A stretch of 64,000 nucleotides of DNA, taken from NCBI GenBank assembly GCA_016297915.1, contig JAEDFU010000004.1, positions 13,266 through 77,265 of the forward strand, read 5' to 3'. Numbering within the stretch: the stretch's first letter is position 1; the number at the start of each line of letters is the position of its first letter. Below are positions 35,887 through 44,447 of the stretch, piece after piece. A model generated the notes under the pieces. It worked only from the letters and a program-made list of their open reading frames with translations, ran no database searches and was not told the DNA's origin. The DNA comes from Clostridia bacterium. Lineage in GTDB: Bacteria > Bacillota > Clostridia > Christensenellales > UBA1242. The translations under genes and the position numbers were made by a program.

Positions 35887-36591
35887 TTGGATAAATACAA
35901 AGTTATTGCAATAGTTGCCTTGATTATCGTACTGCTAATAATTATTGTTTTTACTAGCAAGTATCGAATAATCAAGACTTACGAAAAATATCTAAAAGTT
36001 GGAAACAAAGCCAATCTAAGCGGTAAACAAATTGCGTTTATCTCCAAACAGAACCTAGAGCTTGATGATTTGGAATTTGCTCTAACAGATGTAAAGTTGG
36101 GAGATGCATATAGCCCCAAGTACAAAACCTTGATACTAAGCGAGGATGTTTGTAATTCAGCGTCACTTAGCTCTATGGCTATTGTTTGTCACGAACTTGG
36201 GCATGCAGTTCAACACAAAAAACAAACACCTTTGTTTGTAATGAATCAACTAACCAGCAAGATTACAAGATTTACAAATAAATTTATAATTCCTCTACTA
36301 GTTATTGGATTATTCTTGTTTTTGCTCAAGTATCCAAATGATTCTGTAGGCAAAATTTTAATGATTGTGTCTGGAGCATTGTTTGGACTACATGTGATTA
36401 ACTTGCTAATACTAATTCCACTAGAATATGATGCAAGCCGAAGAGCACTCAAATATATCAAAGAGTACAATCTAGTATCCCCTAGTGAGTATCGCAAATC
36501 AAAAAAATTACTTAGAACAGCCGCTCAGACTTATATTGCAGGACTACTTGATAGTTTATTTGTATTTAACAAAAAAAGGAAGAAAAAATAA
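35887..36591 (+). CDS. Membrane zinc metallopeptidase, YugP type (first of pair)
   Basis: About 234 residues. A transmembrane helix is at the N-terminus (IAIVALIIVLLIIIVF). The zinc site is HELGHA in SMAIVCHELGHAVQHK, preceded by GDAYSPKYKTLILSEDV. Two more hydrophobic helices follow, then the third-ligand region LEYDASRRALKYI. This matches the YugP family of integral membrane zinc proteases (COG2738). I chose the TTG at 35887, which has AAGGA 8 bases upstream; a TTG 21 bases earlier lacks a site. It overlaps the second copy by one base. Confidence 0.88.
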   Translation: MDKYKVIAIVALIIVLLIIIVFTSKYRIIKTYEKYLKVGNKANLSGKQIAFISKQNLELDDLEFALTDVKLGDAYSPKYKTLILSEDVCNSASLSSMAIVCHELGHAVQHKKQTPLFVMNQLTSKITRFTNKFIIPLLVIGLFLFLLKYPNDSVGKILMIVSGALFGLHVINLLILIPLEYDASRRALKYIKEYNLVSPSEYRKSKKLLRTAAQTYIAGLLDSLFVFNKKRKKK

Positions 36592-37292
36592 TGTACTACG
36601 AATATTATATTTTAGGAATTATCCTTTTGCCGGGAATTATTCTTGCTATATATGCTCAAAGCAAAGTATCCTACACTTTTCATAAATATAGCGAATGTTT
36701 TTCTAGTTGTGGAAAGACTGCTAGCGAAGTTGCAAGAATGTTTTTGGACTTTGCAGGGCTAAAAGATATCAAAATTATAAGAGTTAGAGGTGAGCTTACT
36801 GATTACTATAATCACAGACAAAAAACACTAGCACTTAGTGATAGTGTTTATGATAGTATGTCAATATCTGCTCTTGGCGTTGCATGCCACGAAGTTGGTC
36901 ATGCATTGCAATACAAAACCAACTACATTCCAATCAAAATTAGAAATTTTATAATCCCAATTTGCAATATTGTCAACAATTTGCTTTGGGTTTTGATAAT
37001 CCTCGGTGCAATATTCTTTTATACAAATATCGGTATTTGGTTTTGGTATATTGGTATTGGAGCTTTTGCTCTATCTGTACTTGTTAACCTTGCTACTCTA
37101 CCTTGCGAATATAATGCTAGCAATCGTGCACTTAAACTTTTGCAGGATAGCACAATTTTAACCGAAGAAGAAACTGGTTATGCCAAAAAAGTCTTGTACG
37201 CAGCTGGACTTACTTATGTTGCAAGTTTGGTTGTATCTATTCTCAACTTAGTAAGATTACTGCTTGTTTTGGGTCGAAACAAACGAGATTAA
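36591..37292 (+). CDS. Membrane zinc metallopeptidase, YugP type (second of pair)
   Basis: 233 residues with the same layout as its upstream neighbour: N-terminal helix (YYILGIILLPGIILAIYAQ), the amphipathic SEVARMFLDFAGLKDIKI segment typical of YugP, HEVGHA zinc motif, two middle helices, PCEYNASNRALKLL, and a last hydrophobic stretch. It matches the standard YugP form more closely than the first copy. The two are adjacent paralogues with a TAATG overlap. The substrate is unknown. Confidence 0.9.
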   Translation: MYYEYYILGIILLPGIILAIYAQSKVSYTFHKYSECFSSCGKTASEVARMFLDFAGLKDIKIIRVRGELTDYYNHRQKTLALSDSVYDSMSISALGVACHEVGHALQYKTNYIPIKIRNFIIPICNIVNNLLWVLIILGAIFFYTNIGIWFWYIGIGAFALSVLVNLATLPCEYNASNRALKLLQDSTILTEEETGYAKKVLYAAGLTYVASLVVSILNLVRLLLVLGRNKRD

Positions 37293-37298
37293 ATACAC

Positions 37299-37619
37299 TT
37301 ATGGTTGAATATTAGTTATACAAACGCCTGAGTCCTTGCCGTTCATTACACTTATTCCATTTGAACTACAGCAACCATCGTGATTAAACAAGCACTCAGC
37401 CCTACACTCAATCTTAACATCCTTATTGTGTCTAAAAGGATGAATATCTGGAGCAACTTCAAACATATTTTTGCTAATATCTTGATGTTGCTCTTTTTTG
37501 CGGTCTTTGTTTAATTCAAATGTCCCGCACTCACACGAACGCTTAATAGTAATCCCCTTGCTCATACATGCACATTCATTATTGTACTTACAATTTAATT
37601 TTTTGCACTTTAAATCCAT
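37299..37619 (-). CDS. DUF1540 cysteine-rich protein
   Basis: 106 residues with two Cys-rich modules. The first (LKCKKLNCKYNNECACMSKGITIKRSCECGTF) and second (IECRAECLFNHDGCCSSNGISVM...GVCITNI) each resemble a DUF1540 domain, a short predicted metal-binding module common in Clostridia and often in spore-formers. Ten or more cysteines make zinc or iron binding likely. GGAG precedes the ATG. It converges on the zinc-peptidase genes with only 6 bases between stops and no visible terminator. Confidence 0.85.
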   Translation of the reverse strand: MDLKCKKLNCKYNNECACMSKGITIKRSCECGTFELNKDRKKEQHQDISKNMFEVAPDIHPFRHNKDVKIECRAECLFNHDGCCSSNGISVMNGKDSGVCITNIQP

Positions 37620-37718
37620 TTTTTGCTCCTTTTTTCAAAAATAATTTAATTCATATAAATATTTTTGACAAGTCATCCCAAATTTATCCAAAAATAAGTA
37701 TTTAGCGTAATTTTTGGT

Positions 37719-37747
37719 TTGACAAAAAACTAATATTTTTTTAAAAT
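37719..37747 (+). promoter_or_regulatory. rplI promoter
   Basis: TTGACA (37719-37724), 17 bases, TAAAAT (37742-37747), 36 bases before the ATG. Confidence 0.75.
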
Positions 37748-37783
37748 AACTATGATACAAAACTCAAAAAAGGAGAGTATTAT

Positions 37784-38221
37784 ATGAAAGTAGTATTACT
37801 AAAAGACCTCAAAGGCAAAGGCAAAAAAGGCGATGTAATAAATATTTCGGACGGATATGCACTAAATTTTTTGATACCTCAGGGAATTGCAAAAGCTGGC
37901 ACATCTTCTAATCTCAACGAAGCAAATCAAGCCAAGGAAGCCAAGGCTTATCATGACGAACAAGATCGACTAAAAGCAGTTGAACTAGGCAAAGTAATCG
38001 ATCAAACCACAGTGAATCTCAAAGTTAAATGTGGAGCAAATGGCAAAGTATTTGGAAGTGTTACAAACAAAGAGATTTCGGATGAACTTGCCAAATTAAA
38101 TATTAATGTTGATAAGAAAAAGATAGAAACAGACGCTATAAAATCTGTTGGATTATATACAATCAAAGTTAAACTTCATCCAACTGTTACAGCTAGTCTC
38201 AAAGTTAATATTGAATGTTAA
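37784..38221 (+). CDS. rplI: 50S ribosomal protein L9
   Basis: 145 residues. It begins [37 protein letters not shown] long connecting helix (residues about 42-75) leads to the C-terminal RNA-binding domain with [16 protein letters not shown]9 suppresses frameshifting and sits at the L1 stalk. It is transcribed alone, away from the rpsF-rpsR cluster or dnaB where it is often found. Confidence 0.97.
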   Translation: MKVVLLKDLKGKGKKGDVINISDGYALNFLIPQGIAKAGTSSNLNEANQAKEAKAYHDEQDRLKAVELGKVIDQTTVNLKVKCGANGKVFGSVTNKEISDELAKLNINVDKKKIETDAIKSVGLYTIKVKLHPTVTASLKVNIEC

Positions 38222-38223
38222 AA

Positions 38224-38276
38224 AAAGCACTAAGTGCAATTGGGGTGTACCCCAAATTCACTTAGTGTCTTTTTTA
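38224..38276 (+). terminator. Terminator of rplI, overlapping the end of the yitT-like gene
   Basis: Nested hairpins: CACTAAGTG/CACTTAGTG outside and TTGGGG/CCCCAA inside, followed by six T residues. The last codons and stop of the converging gene lie within it. Confidence 0.85.
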
Positions 38277-39283
38277 TTGTGTTTTGTCTTTTTTTCTGGT
38301 GTATTTTGTTCTGGTTTTGGTGTGTCCAAAGTTGTATTTTGAATGCCTATCTCTATTTCATTTCGTTTGTTTGATTGAAATTTGTCAATCTCCTTATTGA
38401 GTTCTGCAGTTTTTGTCCAAAATCCAACTACATCACTAACTTTGGTTGAGTAAATAAAAGCTGTAGGATCTTCCTCTCTAAGAATTCTTGTAAGAGTTCC
38501 GCTTTGGAATTTACTAATCAAGCAGATGATATAATCTCTGTCCTCATGCGAGTACATTCCTTCGCATTTTGTGCGAGTACAACCCCTGCTCAATTCTTCC
38601 ATAATTCTCTTAGAAATTGCGTCACCCTTGTTTGTGATTATGTGATAAGCTCTTACTTGCTTGTAGCCATCGTTTACAAAATCTGTACATACAGAGCAAA
38701 TTCCAAGAGCAACAATTGTATAAGGCAAAATCTCAATACCATTACTAAATACGAACAAAGAAAGTACAACTACAATCATATCAATTATTATTACAATCGA
38801 GCCAATTGATGCCTTGGGATTTTTGCGTCTAACTATGCTTGCTATCATGTCTCCACCGCCAGTCGAGCCACCAAATCTAACAACCAAGCCAATACCAACA
38901 CCCATGAGAACTCCGCCATATGTTGCCGAAATCAATGGCTCAAAGTTAAGGTTTAGATTGATAAGACTACAAAGTTCCATTGCCACCGAAAAAGATGCAA
39001 TGCCAATGAGCGATTTGATTGCAAACCTCTTGCCCAAAGCACCTAAAGCATACAAAAATAGTCCAATATTTAGTACAAAATAAATTATTGATGAATTTAA
39101 GAAATGTATTCCCATTTTGTTAAGCAATGTGCTTATTATCATGGATAGTCCCGAAAATCCACCTGTTGAGATATTGTTTGGTTCCAAAAAAATTGAAAAT
39201 GCAAAACCCATTACAGTTGTGCCCAAAACAATCATCAAAATATCAAACGCTAGTTGCCATTTGTTTTTTACTTTGATATACAT
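38258..39283 (-). CDS. YitT family membrane protein
   Basis: 341 residues. Five to six transmembrane helices fill the first 200 residues, with the family blocks EPNNISTGGFSGLSMII, YGGVLMGVGIGLVVRFGGSTGGGDMIA and DFVNDGYKQVRAYHIITNK. A DUF2179 domain (about 215-290) follows. The last 40 residues are polar and Lys/Thr-rich. Members are predicted transporters of unknown substrate. GGAG precedes the ATG. No promoter is evident in the 38 bases to the rplL terminator, so it may rely on readthrough. Confidence 0.9.
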   Translation of the reverse strand: MYIKVKNKWQLAFDILMIVLGTTVMGFAFSIFLEPNNISTGGFSGLSMIISTLLNKMGIHFLNSSIIYFVLNIGLFLYALGALGKRFAIKSLIGIASFSVAMELCSLINLNLNFEPLISATYGGVLMGVGIGLVVRFGGSTGGGDMIASIVRRKNPKASIGSIVIIIDMIVVVLSLFVFSNGIEILPYTIVALGICSVCTDFVNDGYKQVRAYHIITNKGDAISKRIMEELSRGCTRTKCEGMYSHEDRDYIICLISKFQSGTLTRILREEDPTAFIYSTKVSDVVGFWTKTAELNKEIDKFQSNKRNEIEIGIQNTTLDTPKPEQNTPEKKTKHNKKDTK

Positions 39284-39321
39284 AAATTAACTCCTTTTTC
39301 AAAAAACACCACAAAAAAGTC

Positions 39322-39360
39322 AAAAAAACAACCTAAGTTTGAAATTTAAGTTGTTTTTTT
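39322..39360 (-). terminator. Terminator after rplJL
   Basis: AACAACTTAA/TTAGGTTGTT hairpin with one mismatch, then seven T residues on the minus strand. Confidence 0.8.
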
Positions 39361-39375
39361 GTAACTATTGGATAA

Positions 39376-39750
39376 TTATTTAAGTTCTACGCTAGCGCCA
39401 GCTTCTTTAAGTTTTGCTTCGATTTCTTTAGCTTCTTCAGCTGGAACATTTTGTTTCAATTCCTTTGGAGCTCCGTCAACCAATGCTTTAGCTTCGCCAA
39501 GACCAAGACCTGTAAACTCTTTAACGATTTTGATAACAGCAATCTTGTTTGCACCTGATTCTTTAAGAACTACTGTGAATTCGCTCTTCTCTTCTGCAGC
39601 AGGAGCAGCAGCACCAGCAGCAGCACCCATAACAGCTACAGGGGCAGCAGCACTAACTCCAAATTCCTCTTCTAACATTTTTACTAATTCGCTAACTTCC
39701 ATAACAGAAAGTTTTTTGATTTCTTCTACTAATGATTTTAAATCAGCCAT
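39376..39750 (-). CDS. rplL: 50S ribosomal protein L7/L12
   Basis: 124 residues. An N-terminal dimerisation helix pair ([29 protein letters not shown]), an Ala-rich hinge (about 33-55), and the C-terminal domain [43 protein letters not shown]. It forms the stalk that recruits translation GTPases. 37 bases separate it from rplJ. Confidence 0.98.
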   Translation of the reverse strand: MADLKSLVEEIKKLSVMEVSELVKMLEEEFGVSAAAPVAVMGAAAGAAAPAAEEKSEFTVVLKESGANKIAVIKIVKEFTGLGLGEAKALVDGAPKELKQNVPAEEAKEIEAKLKEAGASVELK

Positions 39751-39787
39751 TTTAAATTTCTCCTTAATTTTTATTATTTTTTAATTT

Positions 39788-40276
39788 TTAGTTTTGCTTT
39801 TCAGCGATTGCATTTAATGCTCTTGCCAATGCGGAAACTGGAGCATTAAGAGTACCAAGAAGCATAGCAATAAGAACATCTTTCGAAGGTATCTTAGATA
39901 ATTCTTCAACTTGTTCCTTAGTGAATATTTGACCATTAACAATACCAAATTTAACAGCCATTTTGTTTAAGTCTTTTGAATGTTTGCAGAAAACTTTGGC
40001 AGGAGCAACTTCGTCTTCGCTAAATGCAACAGCAGTTGTTCCTTCAAACATTGTAGCATCATAACCAGTGATTCCGAGCGAATCCAAAGCACGAGTCAAA
40101 AGTCTGTTTTTGAAAACTTTGTATGTTACATTGTTCTCTCTAAATTCCTTTCTGAGTGCAGTATCTTCAGCAACAGTGATTCCACGGTAATCTACAAAGA
40201 TGATAGATTTTGCTTGCTCTAACTTTGATTTGATGTCTTCTACTAATTCTTTCTTTAATTCTAGATTAGCGCTCAA
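39788..40276 (-). CDS. rplJ: 50S ribosomal protein L10
   Basis: About 162 residues: ELKKELVEDIKSKLEQAKSIIFVDYRGITVAEDTALRKEFRENNVTYKVFKNRLL. The C-terminal helix binds L12 dimers. I place the start at the TTG at 40276: GGAGG lies 8 bases upstream, and the resulting N-terminus (SANLELKKE) matches the family. An ATG at 40291 would put the ribosome binding site inside the gene. The L10 leader sits directly upstream. Confidence 0.96.
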   Translation of the reverse strand: MSANLELKKELVEDIKSKLEQAKSIIFVDYRGITVAEDTALRKEFRENNVTYKVFKNRLLTRALDSLGITGYDATMFEGTTAVAFSEDEVAPAKVFCKHSKDLNKMAVKFGIVNGQIFTKEQVEELSKIPSKDVLIAMLLGTLNAPVSALARALNAIAEKQN

Positions 40277-40298
40277 AATATTATCCTCCATTAGTTAT

Positions 40299-40430
40299 TA
40301 AAAACAAAACATCTCATGCCTAACAAAGACACGAGATGTCAAATATTTAACACTCATCTTTCCTCGGCAAGCGTAAAATAATTTACTTTAGGACATAGTC
40401 ACTTGCTGTCTTAGGCACATAATATTTCAT
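40299..40430 (-). promoter_or_regulatory. Ribosomal protein L10 leader with attenuator
   Basis: The transcript carries the conserved L10-leader core, recognisable as GCCTAAGACAGCAAGTG, then TTTACGCTTGCCGAGGAAAG. A terminator-like hairpin follows (ACATCTC/GAGATGT, 40309-40339) with a T-rich run. In this class of leader L10-L12 binding favours the terminator, giving feedback on rplJL. The assignment rests on sequence recall, not a covariance model. Confidence 0.85.
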
Positions 40431-40441
40431 TTTCGTTAAAT

Positions 40442-40470
40442 ATTATATATTAATTAATTTTTGTTGTCAA
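40442..40470 (-). promoter_or_regulatory. rplJL promoter
   Basis: TTGACA (40465-40470), 17 bases, TATAAT (40442-40447): perfect consensus at the ends of a 17-base spacer. Confidence 0.85.
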
Positions 40471-40570
40471 TAGTTTTGCAAATATTTTTGCAAATTTTCA
40501 AATGTTTATTGATTTTTAAAGTTGTTCATTTTGATTGATTATAATGCTTAAATGTATATTTTTCAAACCC

Positions 40571-42145
40571 CTACACATCCAAATCAATAAACTCATCGTA
40601 AGTGATTGATTTGTCAAATACTTTTTTGTCTGTAATTTTGATAATTCTATTACAAACAGTTTGCATAAGTTCTTGGTCATGAGATGTAAGTAGCAAATTG
40701 CCTTTGTAACTTATAAGTCCTTTGTTGAGCGCTGTAATACTCTCCAAGTCAAGGTGGTTTGTTGGCTCATCAAATATAAGTAGATTACCAGATGTCAACA
40801 TCATCTTGGCTAGCATACATCTGACTTTTTCACCACCAGATATAACCTTGGCCTTTTTTAGTCCCTCCTCACCAGAGAACAACATCCTACCAAGCCACGA
40901 ACGCAAGTAGGTTTGTTCTTGCTCTTTTGAGAATTGTCCTAACCACTCTACTAAACTTAAATCACAGTTTTCAAAGTATGAATTGAAGTTTTGAGGAAGA
41001 TACGAAAAAGTTATCGTTTTGCCCCACTTAACTGTACCAGTATAATCCTTATCGACGCCTGCAATTATATTAAATAAAGTGCTGATTGTTGTAGATTTAT
41101 CACTAACAATACCGATTTTGTCATTTTTGTTTACAACAAAACTTACTCCCTCAAAAACTCCAGGTTTGGTTAAATTTTCAACAATCAAAATATCGTTGCC
41201 AGCCTCTCTATCCATTTCAAAGTTGATGTATGGATACTTTCTGGTACTTGGCTTAATGTCATTGATTGTAAGCTTTTCGAGTTCCTTTTTTCGACTTGTA
41301 GCTTGACGGCTTTTGCTTGCATTTGCCGAAAATCTTGCGATAAATTCTTGAAGTTCTTTGGCTCTAACTTCGGCTTTTTTGTTAGCTTCTTTTTGTTGTC
41401 TAAGCATAAGTTGGCTAGTTTCGTACCAGAAGTCGTAGTTTCCAAGATAAATATTGATTTTGCCGTAGTCGACATCACAAATATGTGTGCAAACATTATT
41501 CAAAAAGTGTCTATTATGGGATACTATGATTAAGATATTCTCAAAGTTTATAAGAAATTCCTCTAACCACCTAACCGACTTAATATCCAAGTTGTTTGTT
41601 GGCTCATCTAGGATTAGTATATCTGGATTGCCAAAAAGTGCTTGTGCAAGCAATACTTTGACCTTGATTGGTGCATCAAGAGTGCCCATCATACTATAAT
41701 GTAGCAAAGTATCCACACCAAGTCCGTTAAGAAGTATTCCTGCATCACTTTCGGCCTCCCAACCACCAAGCTCTGCAAATTCAGCCTCAAGTTCGGCAGC
41801 TTTCATGCCATCTTCTTCGTTAAAATCAGGCTTTGCATATAGAGCATCTTTTTCTTTCATAATTTCAACGAGTCTATGATGCCCCTGCAAAACTGTATCC
41901 ATTACTGTATAATCGTTAAATGCCTCTTGGTTTTGGTTCAAAACAGACATTCTTTCGCCAGGAGACACAACCACCTCACCTTTTTGAGGTTGTAATTCGC
42001 CAGACAATACTTTTAGAAAAGTAGATTTGCCTGCACCATTTGCACCGATAATTCCATAACAGTTGCCTTTGGTGAATTTCAAATTTACTTCGTCAAACAA
42101 TTTGTGACTTCCAAATTGTACACATACATTATTTACTTGTATCAT
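40571..42145 (-). CDS. ABC-F family ATPase (YkpA/YbiT type)
   Basis: 524 residues with two ABC domains and no membrane part. Domain 1 has Walker A GANGAGKST (34-42) and LILDEPTNNLD. The linker (about 240-300) is charged and helical, as expected for the P-site tRNA-interacting arm. Domain 2 has the signature VISGGEKVR and LLIFDEPTNHLD, but its Walker A reads IVSDKSTTISTL with no GK(S/T). I recall the same substitution in B. subtilis YkpA, so this is probably lineage normal. ABC-F proteins act on stalled ribosomes. It has its own promoter and no visible terminator. Confidence 0.92.
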   Translation of the reverse strand: MIQVNNVCVQFGSHKLFDEVNLKFTKGNCYGIIGANGAGKSTFLKVLSGELQPQKGEVVVSPGERMSVLNQNQEAFNDYTVMDTVLQGHHRLVEIMKEKDALYAKPDFNEEDGMKAAELEAEFAELGGWEAESDAGILLNGLGVDTLLHYSMMGTLDAPIKVKVLLAQALFGNPDILILDEPTNNLDIKSVRWLEEFLINFENILIIVSHNRHFLNNVCTHICDVDYGKINIYLGNYDFWYETSQLMLRQQKEANKKAEVRAKELQEFIARFSANASKSRQATSRKKELEKLTINDIKPSTRKYPYINFEMDREAGNDILIVENLTKPGVFEGVSFVVNKNDKIGIVSDKSTTISTLFNIIAGVDKDYTGTVKWGKTITFSYLPQNFNSYFENCDLSLVEWLGQFSKEQEQTYLRSWLGRMLFSGEEGLKKAKVISGGEKVRCMLAKMMLTSGNLLIFDEPTNHLDLESITALNKGLISYKGNLLLTSHDQELMQTVCNRIIKITDKKVFDKSITYDEFIDLDV

Positions 42146-42181
42146 ATTCTTACCTATTATATTGATATTTTTAACTTAAAT

Positions 42182-42210
42182 AGTTTACCTAAAAAAAGCC
42201 TTTGTGTCAA
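42182..42210 (-). promoter_or_regulatory. Promoter of the ABC-F gene
   Basis: TTGACA (42205-42210), 17 bases, TAAACT (42182-42187) on the minus strand. Confidence 0.7.
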
Positions 42211-42344
42211 TACAAAACCATAGACACAGCTCCAAAAGTTAATCTCAAACTAATTTTATTACAAAATTTATCTAGCTAAGCACTGTATTTTTTGCATATA
42301 TTTGATGATCCTGTGTAAAATTTTTGGATTACACAAAATCTTAT

Positions 42345-42373
42345 TTGAAATTATGTACAAAATATGATATAAT
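42345..42373 (+). promoter_or_regulatory. Promoter of the GNAT-like gene
   Basis: TTGAAA (42345-42350), 17 bases, TATAAT (42368-42373), 29 bases before the ATG. A TGTGTAA/TTACACA inverted repeat lies just upstream of the -35 box (about 42313-42336) and could be an operator. Confidence 0.7.
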
Positions 42374-42402
42374 ATTTACAATAAAAAGTATGGAGTGATA
42401 TT

Positions 42403-43053
42403 ATGACAAAAAATATAAAATCAGTAATACCTCATCAAAAGTTAGGAAACATTATATTTGACCTATCTACTCATGACGAGTTGTTGTCAAACAAAATCCC
42501 AAATAACATACTCGAAGATTACAAAAACTCTGACAATCAGTCCTTTTTGTCGGACTTATATGTTAAATACATAAATGACGACAAGATGACAAATATTATT
42601 GGTGGATTGCTAGAAAACCCAAATAAACTAGATAAGCAAGACATAATTGACTTTATTAATTCAAAATATTCTAGCAGTAGCAAAAGCAACAAATTAGAGT
42701 CTGACACCCTCTCGGCTGGAGATCACATTAGCATTAATATGTATATGCCGGAAAACCCAACTGAGAGCATATATAATTGTGAAGTCAAAATCAAGCAAAC
42801 ACCCAAGCATACATTGTATGCTTATATAGACAACAACTTCACTCACGAAGATTATAGAGGACTTGGTCTTATGAATTTGGGATTTGCCAAACTAGAAGAA
42901 TTCCTCGCTCAAAACGATATCTACAAGGTTGTGCTTGAAGCTATTAATTTGGACGGAAATCAAAACTTAAATAAGATTTACCTAAGCAAAGGTTTTGAAC
43001 AAAAAGGCGATAAATTTGTCAAAACAATTGATCAAGAAATGGAAAGATTTTAA
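42403..43053 (+). CDS. GNAT-like acetyltransferase, substrate unknown
   Basis: 216 residues. The C-terminal 80 look like the core of a GNAT fold: strand LYAYIDNNFTHEDYRGLGLMNLGFAKLEEFLAQ, where YRGLGL corresponds to the acetyl-CoA pyrophosphate loop (R/QxxGxG/A), then IYKVVLEAINLDGNQNLNKIYLSKGFEQ. The first 120 residues are helical and polar with no recognised domain. GGAG precedes the ATG. The gene points against the surrounding ribosomal genes. Confidence 0.7.
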   Translation: MTKNIKSVIPHQKLGNIIFDLSTHDELLSNKIPNNILEDYKNSDNQSFLSDLYVKYINDDKMTNIIGGLLENPNKLDKQDIIDFINSKYSSSSKSNKLESDTLSAGDHISINMYMPENPTESIYNCEVKIKQTPKHTLYAYIDNNFTHEDYRGLGLMNLGFAKLEEFLAQNDIYKVVLEAINLDGNQNLNKIYLSKGFEQKGDKFVKTIDQEMERF

Positions 43054-43061
43054 ATACAAAA

Positions 43062-43128
43062 TGTCTATGCAACAAAGCATTATTTTTAGGCTTATTCAAG
43101 CGATAATTTTCACATTGCATAGTACACA
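43062..43128. repeat. Short element with CTATGCAA inverted ends
   Basis: CTATGCAA (43065-43072) and TTGCATAG (43115-43122) form a perfect 8-base inverted repeat around 42 bases. The outer bases are TGT and ACA. The right end belongs to the motif TTGCATAGTAC, which also occurs exactly between genes at 54114, 55640 and, inverted, 56272, and with one change at 6694. It lies between the GNAT-like gene and the rplA terminator. Confidence 0.4.
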
Positions 43129-43160
43129 AAAAAAATCCAAGAAAAACTTGGATTTTTTTT
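43128..43160. terminator. Terminator between rplA and the GNAT-like gene
   Basis: AAATCCAAG/CTTGGATTT hairpin, A run on one side and T run on the other, working for both converging genes. Confidence 0.9.
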
Positions 43161-43161
43161 A

Positions 43162-43842
43162 TTAATATTGAACTTTGATACCAGGTCCCATTGTTGAAGA
43201 CACTGAAACTGACTTAATATAAGTACCTTTAGCTGCTGCTGGTTTTGCTTTTACGATAGCATCCATAACAACTTTTAGGTTTTCAGCAAGTTTGTCTGCA
43301 CCAAAAGAAACCTTACCAATCATAACATGGACAATGTTATTCTTGTCTAGTCTGTATTCAACTTTACCAGCCTTAATCTCAGCGATTGCCTTAGCAAGAT
43401 CAGTTGTAACTGTACCGCTCTTAGGGTTTGGCATAAGACCTTTTGGTCCCAAAACCTTAGCAATTCTACCAATTACTGGCATCATGTCTGGAGTAGTTAC
43501 GCAGACATCAAAACCAAACCAGTTTTGAGTTTGAATCTTAGTAACCATATCCTCAGCACCAACAAAATCTGCACCTGCTTTGGTTGCAATATCTGCATTG
43601 TCACCCTTAGCAAATACTAAGATCTTCTTAGTCTTACCAGTTCCGTGTGGCAATACAACAACGCCTCTAACTTGTTGGTCAGCGTTTCTTCCGTCTACAC
43701 CCAACTTAACATGCAATTCAACTGTTTCGTCAAACTTTGCACTTGCAGTCTTAACTGCTAGGTCTAGAGCATCTGCTACTGTATATAGAGTAGCTTTGTC
43801 TACTAATTTAGCAGACTCTATGTATCTTTTACCTTTCTTCAT
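43162..43842 (-). CDS. rplA: 50S ribosomal protein L1
   Basis: 226 residues. [48 protein letters not shown] and [11 protein letters not shown] are diagnostic. L1 forms the mobile stalk for E-site tRNA and is a translational repressor that binds its own mRNA at a mimic of its 23S site. Such a mimic lies directly before this gene. Unusually, rplJL do not follow. Confidence 0.98.
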   Translation of the reverse strand: MKKGKRYIESAKLVDKATLYTVADALDLAVKTASAKFDETVELHVKLGVDGRNADQQVRGVVVLPHGTGKTKKILVFAKGDNADIATKAGADFVGAEDMVTKIQTQNWFGFDVCVTTPDMMPVIGRIAKVLGPKGLMPNPKSGTVTTDLAKAIAEIKAGKVEYRLDKNNIVHVMIGKVSFGADKLAENLKVVMDAIVKAKPAAAKGTYIKSVSVSSTMGPGIKVQY

Positions 43843-43857
43843 ATTTTTCTTCTCCTT

Positions 43858-43902
43858 GTGGTTTTAGTGAATAAATTACAACTAAAATTTTTATTCTCCC
43901 AC
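43858..43902 (-). promoter_or_regulatory. L1-binding site mimic before rplA
   Basis: On the transcript GTGGGAG, then AATAAA, a loop, TTTATT, and CACTAAAACCAC. The outer GTGG/CCAC stem, the GAG opposite CACTAAAA internal loop and the inner AATAAA/TTTATT stem reproduce the 23S rRNA helix that L1 binds. It begins right after the rplK stop codon. Confidence 0.75.
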
Positions 43903-44331
43903 TTAATCAACTACCGTAACACCCATGCTTCGGCAAGTTCCCTCGATCATGCTCATAGCAGTCTCAAGTGTTGCTGCATTAAGGTCAGGCATTTTTAGTT
44001 CTGCGATTTCTTTGATTTGTGCTTTGGTAATCTTAGCAACTTTGGTTTTAATTGAATTAGCTGAACCGCTTTCGATTCCGCAAGCTTTTTTGATTAAAAC
44101 TGCAGCTGGTGGAGTTTTGAGCACAAATGTGAAAGATCTATCAGCGTAAATTGTAACAACAACTGGAATAATAAGACCTGCTTTGTCACTAGTTTTGTCA
44201 TTAAAATCCTTAACAAATGAAGGAATATTAATTCCGTAAGGTCCAAGACCGCTTCCTACTGGAGGTGCTGCCGATGCCTTACCTGCTGGTAATTGCAATT
44301 TTACAACTGCTGTAACTTTTTTCTCTGCCAT
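43903..44331 (-). CDS. rplK: 50S ribosomal protein L11
   Basis: About 142 residues from the ATG at 44331, which has AGGAGG 6 bases upstream; an ATG 33 bases earlier lies before that site. [26 protein letters not shown] and [25 protein letters not shown] are standard. L11 binds the GTPase-associated region and is the target of thiopeptides and of RelA sensing. Confidence 0.97.
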   Translation of the reverse strand: MAEKKVTAVVKLQLPAGKASAAPPVGSGLGPYGINIPSFVKDFNDKTSDKAGLIIPVVVTIYADRSFTFVLKTPPAAVLIKKACGIESGSANSIKTKVAKITKAQIKEIAELKMPDLNAATLETAMSMIEGTCRSMGVTVVD

Positions 44332-44366
44332 TTTTTTCCTCCTGCCAATATCTTTTGTTGGCAAAT

Positions 44367-44409
44367 GTGGTATAAGTGAAATGCATGAACAAATTTACAT
44401 TTCTCCCAC
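44367..44409 (-). promoter_or_regulatory. L1-binding site mimic before rplK
   Basis: Same architecture as the site before rplA: GTGGGAG, AAATG, loop, CATTT, CACTTATACCAC. An ATGGTTA/TAACCAT hairpin lies just upstream in the nusG-rplK gap. It ends about 27 bases before the rplK ribosome binding site. Confidence 0.75.
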
Positions 44410-44447
44410 TATATTTTAAATGGTTATAATAACCATAAAAAATCAAA

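Noticed and set aside
40571..42145. Second ATPase domain of the ABC-F protein as damaged by mutation.
   Set aside because: Signature and Walker B are intact, and YkpA-type proteins have, as far as I recall, the same non-canonical Walker A, so it is probably a family trait.
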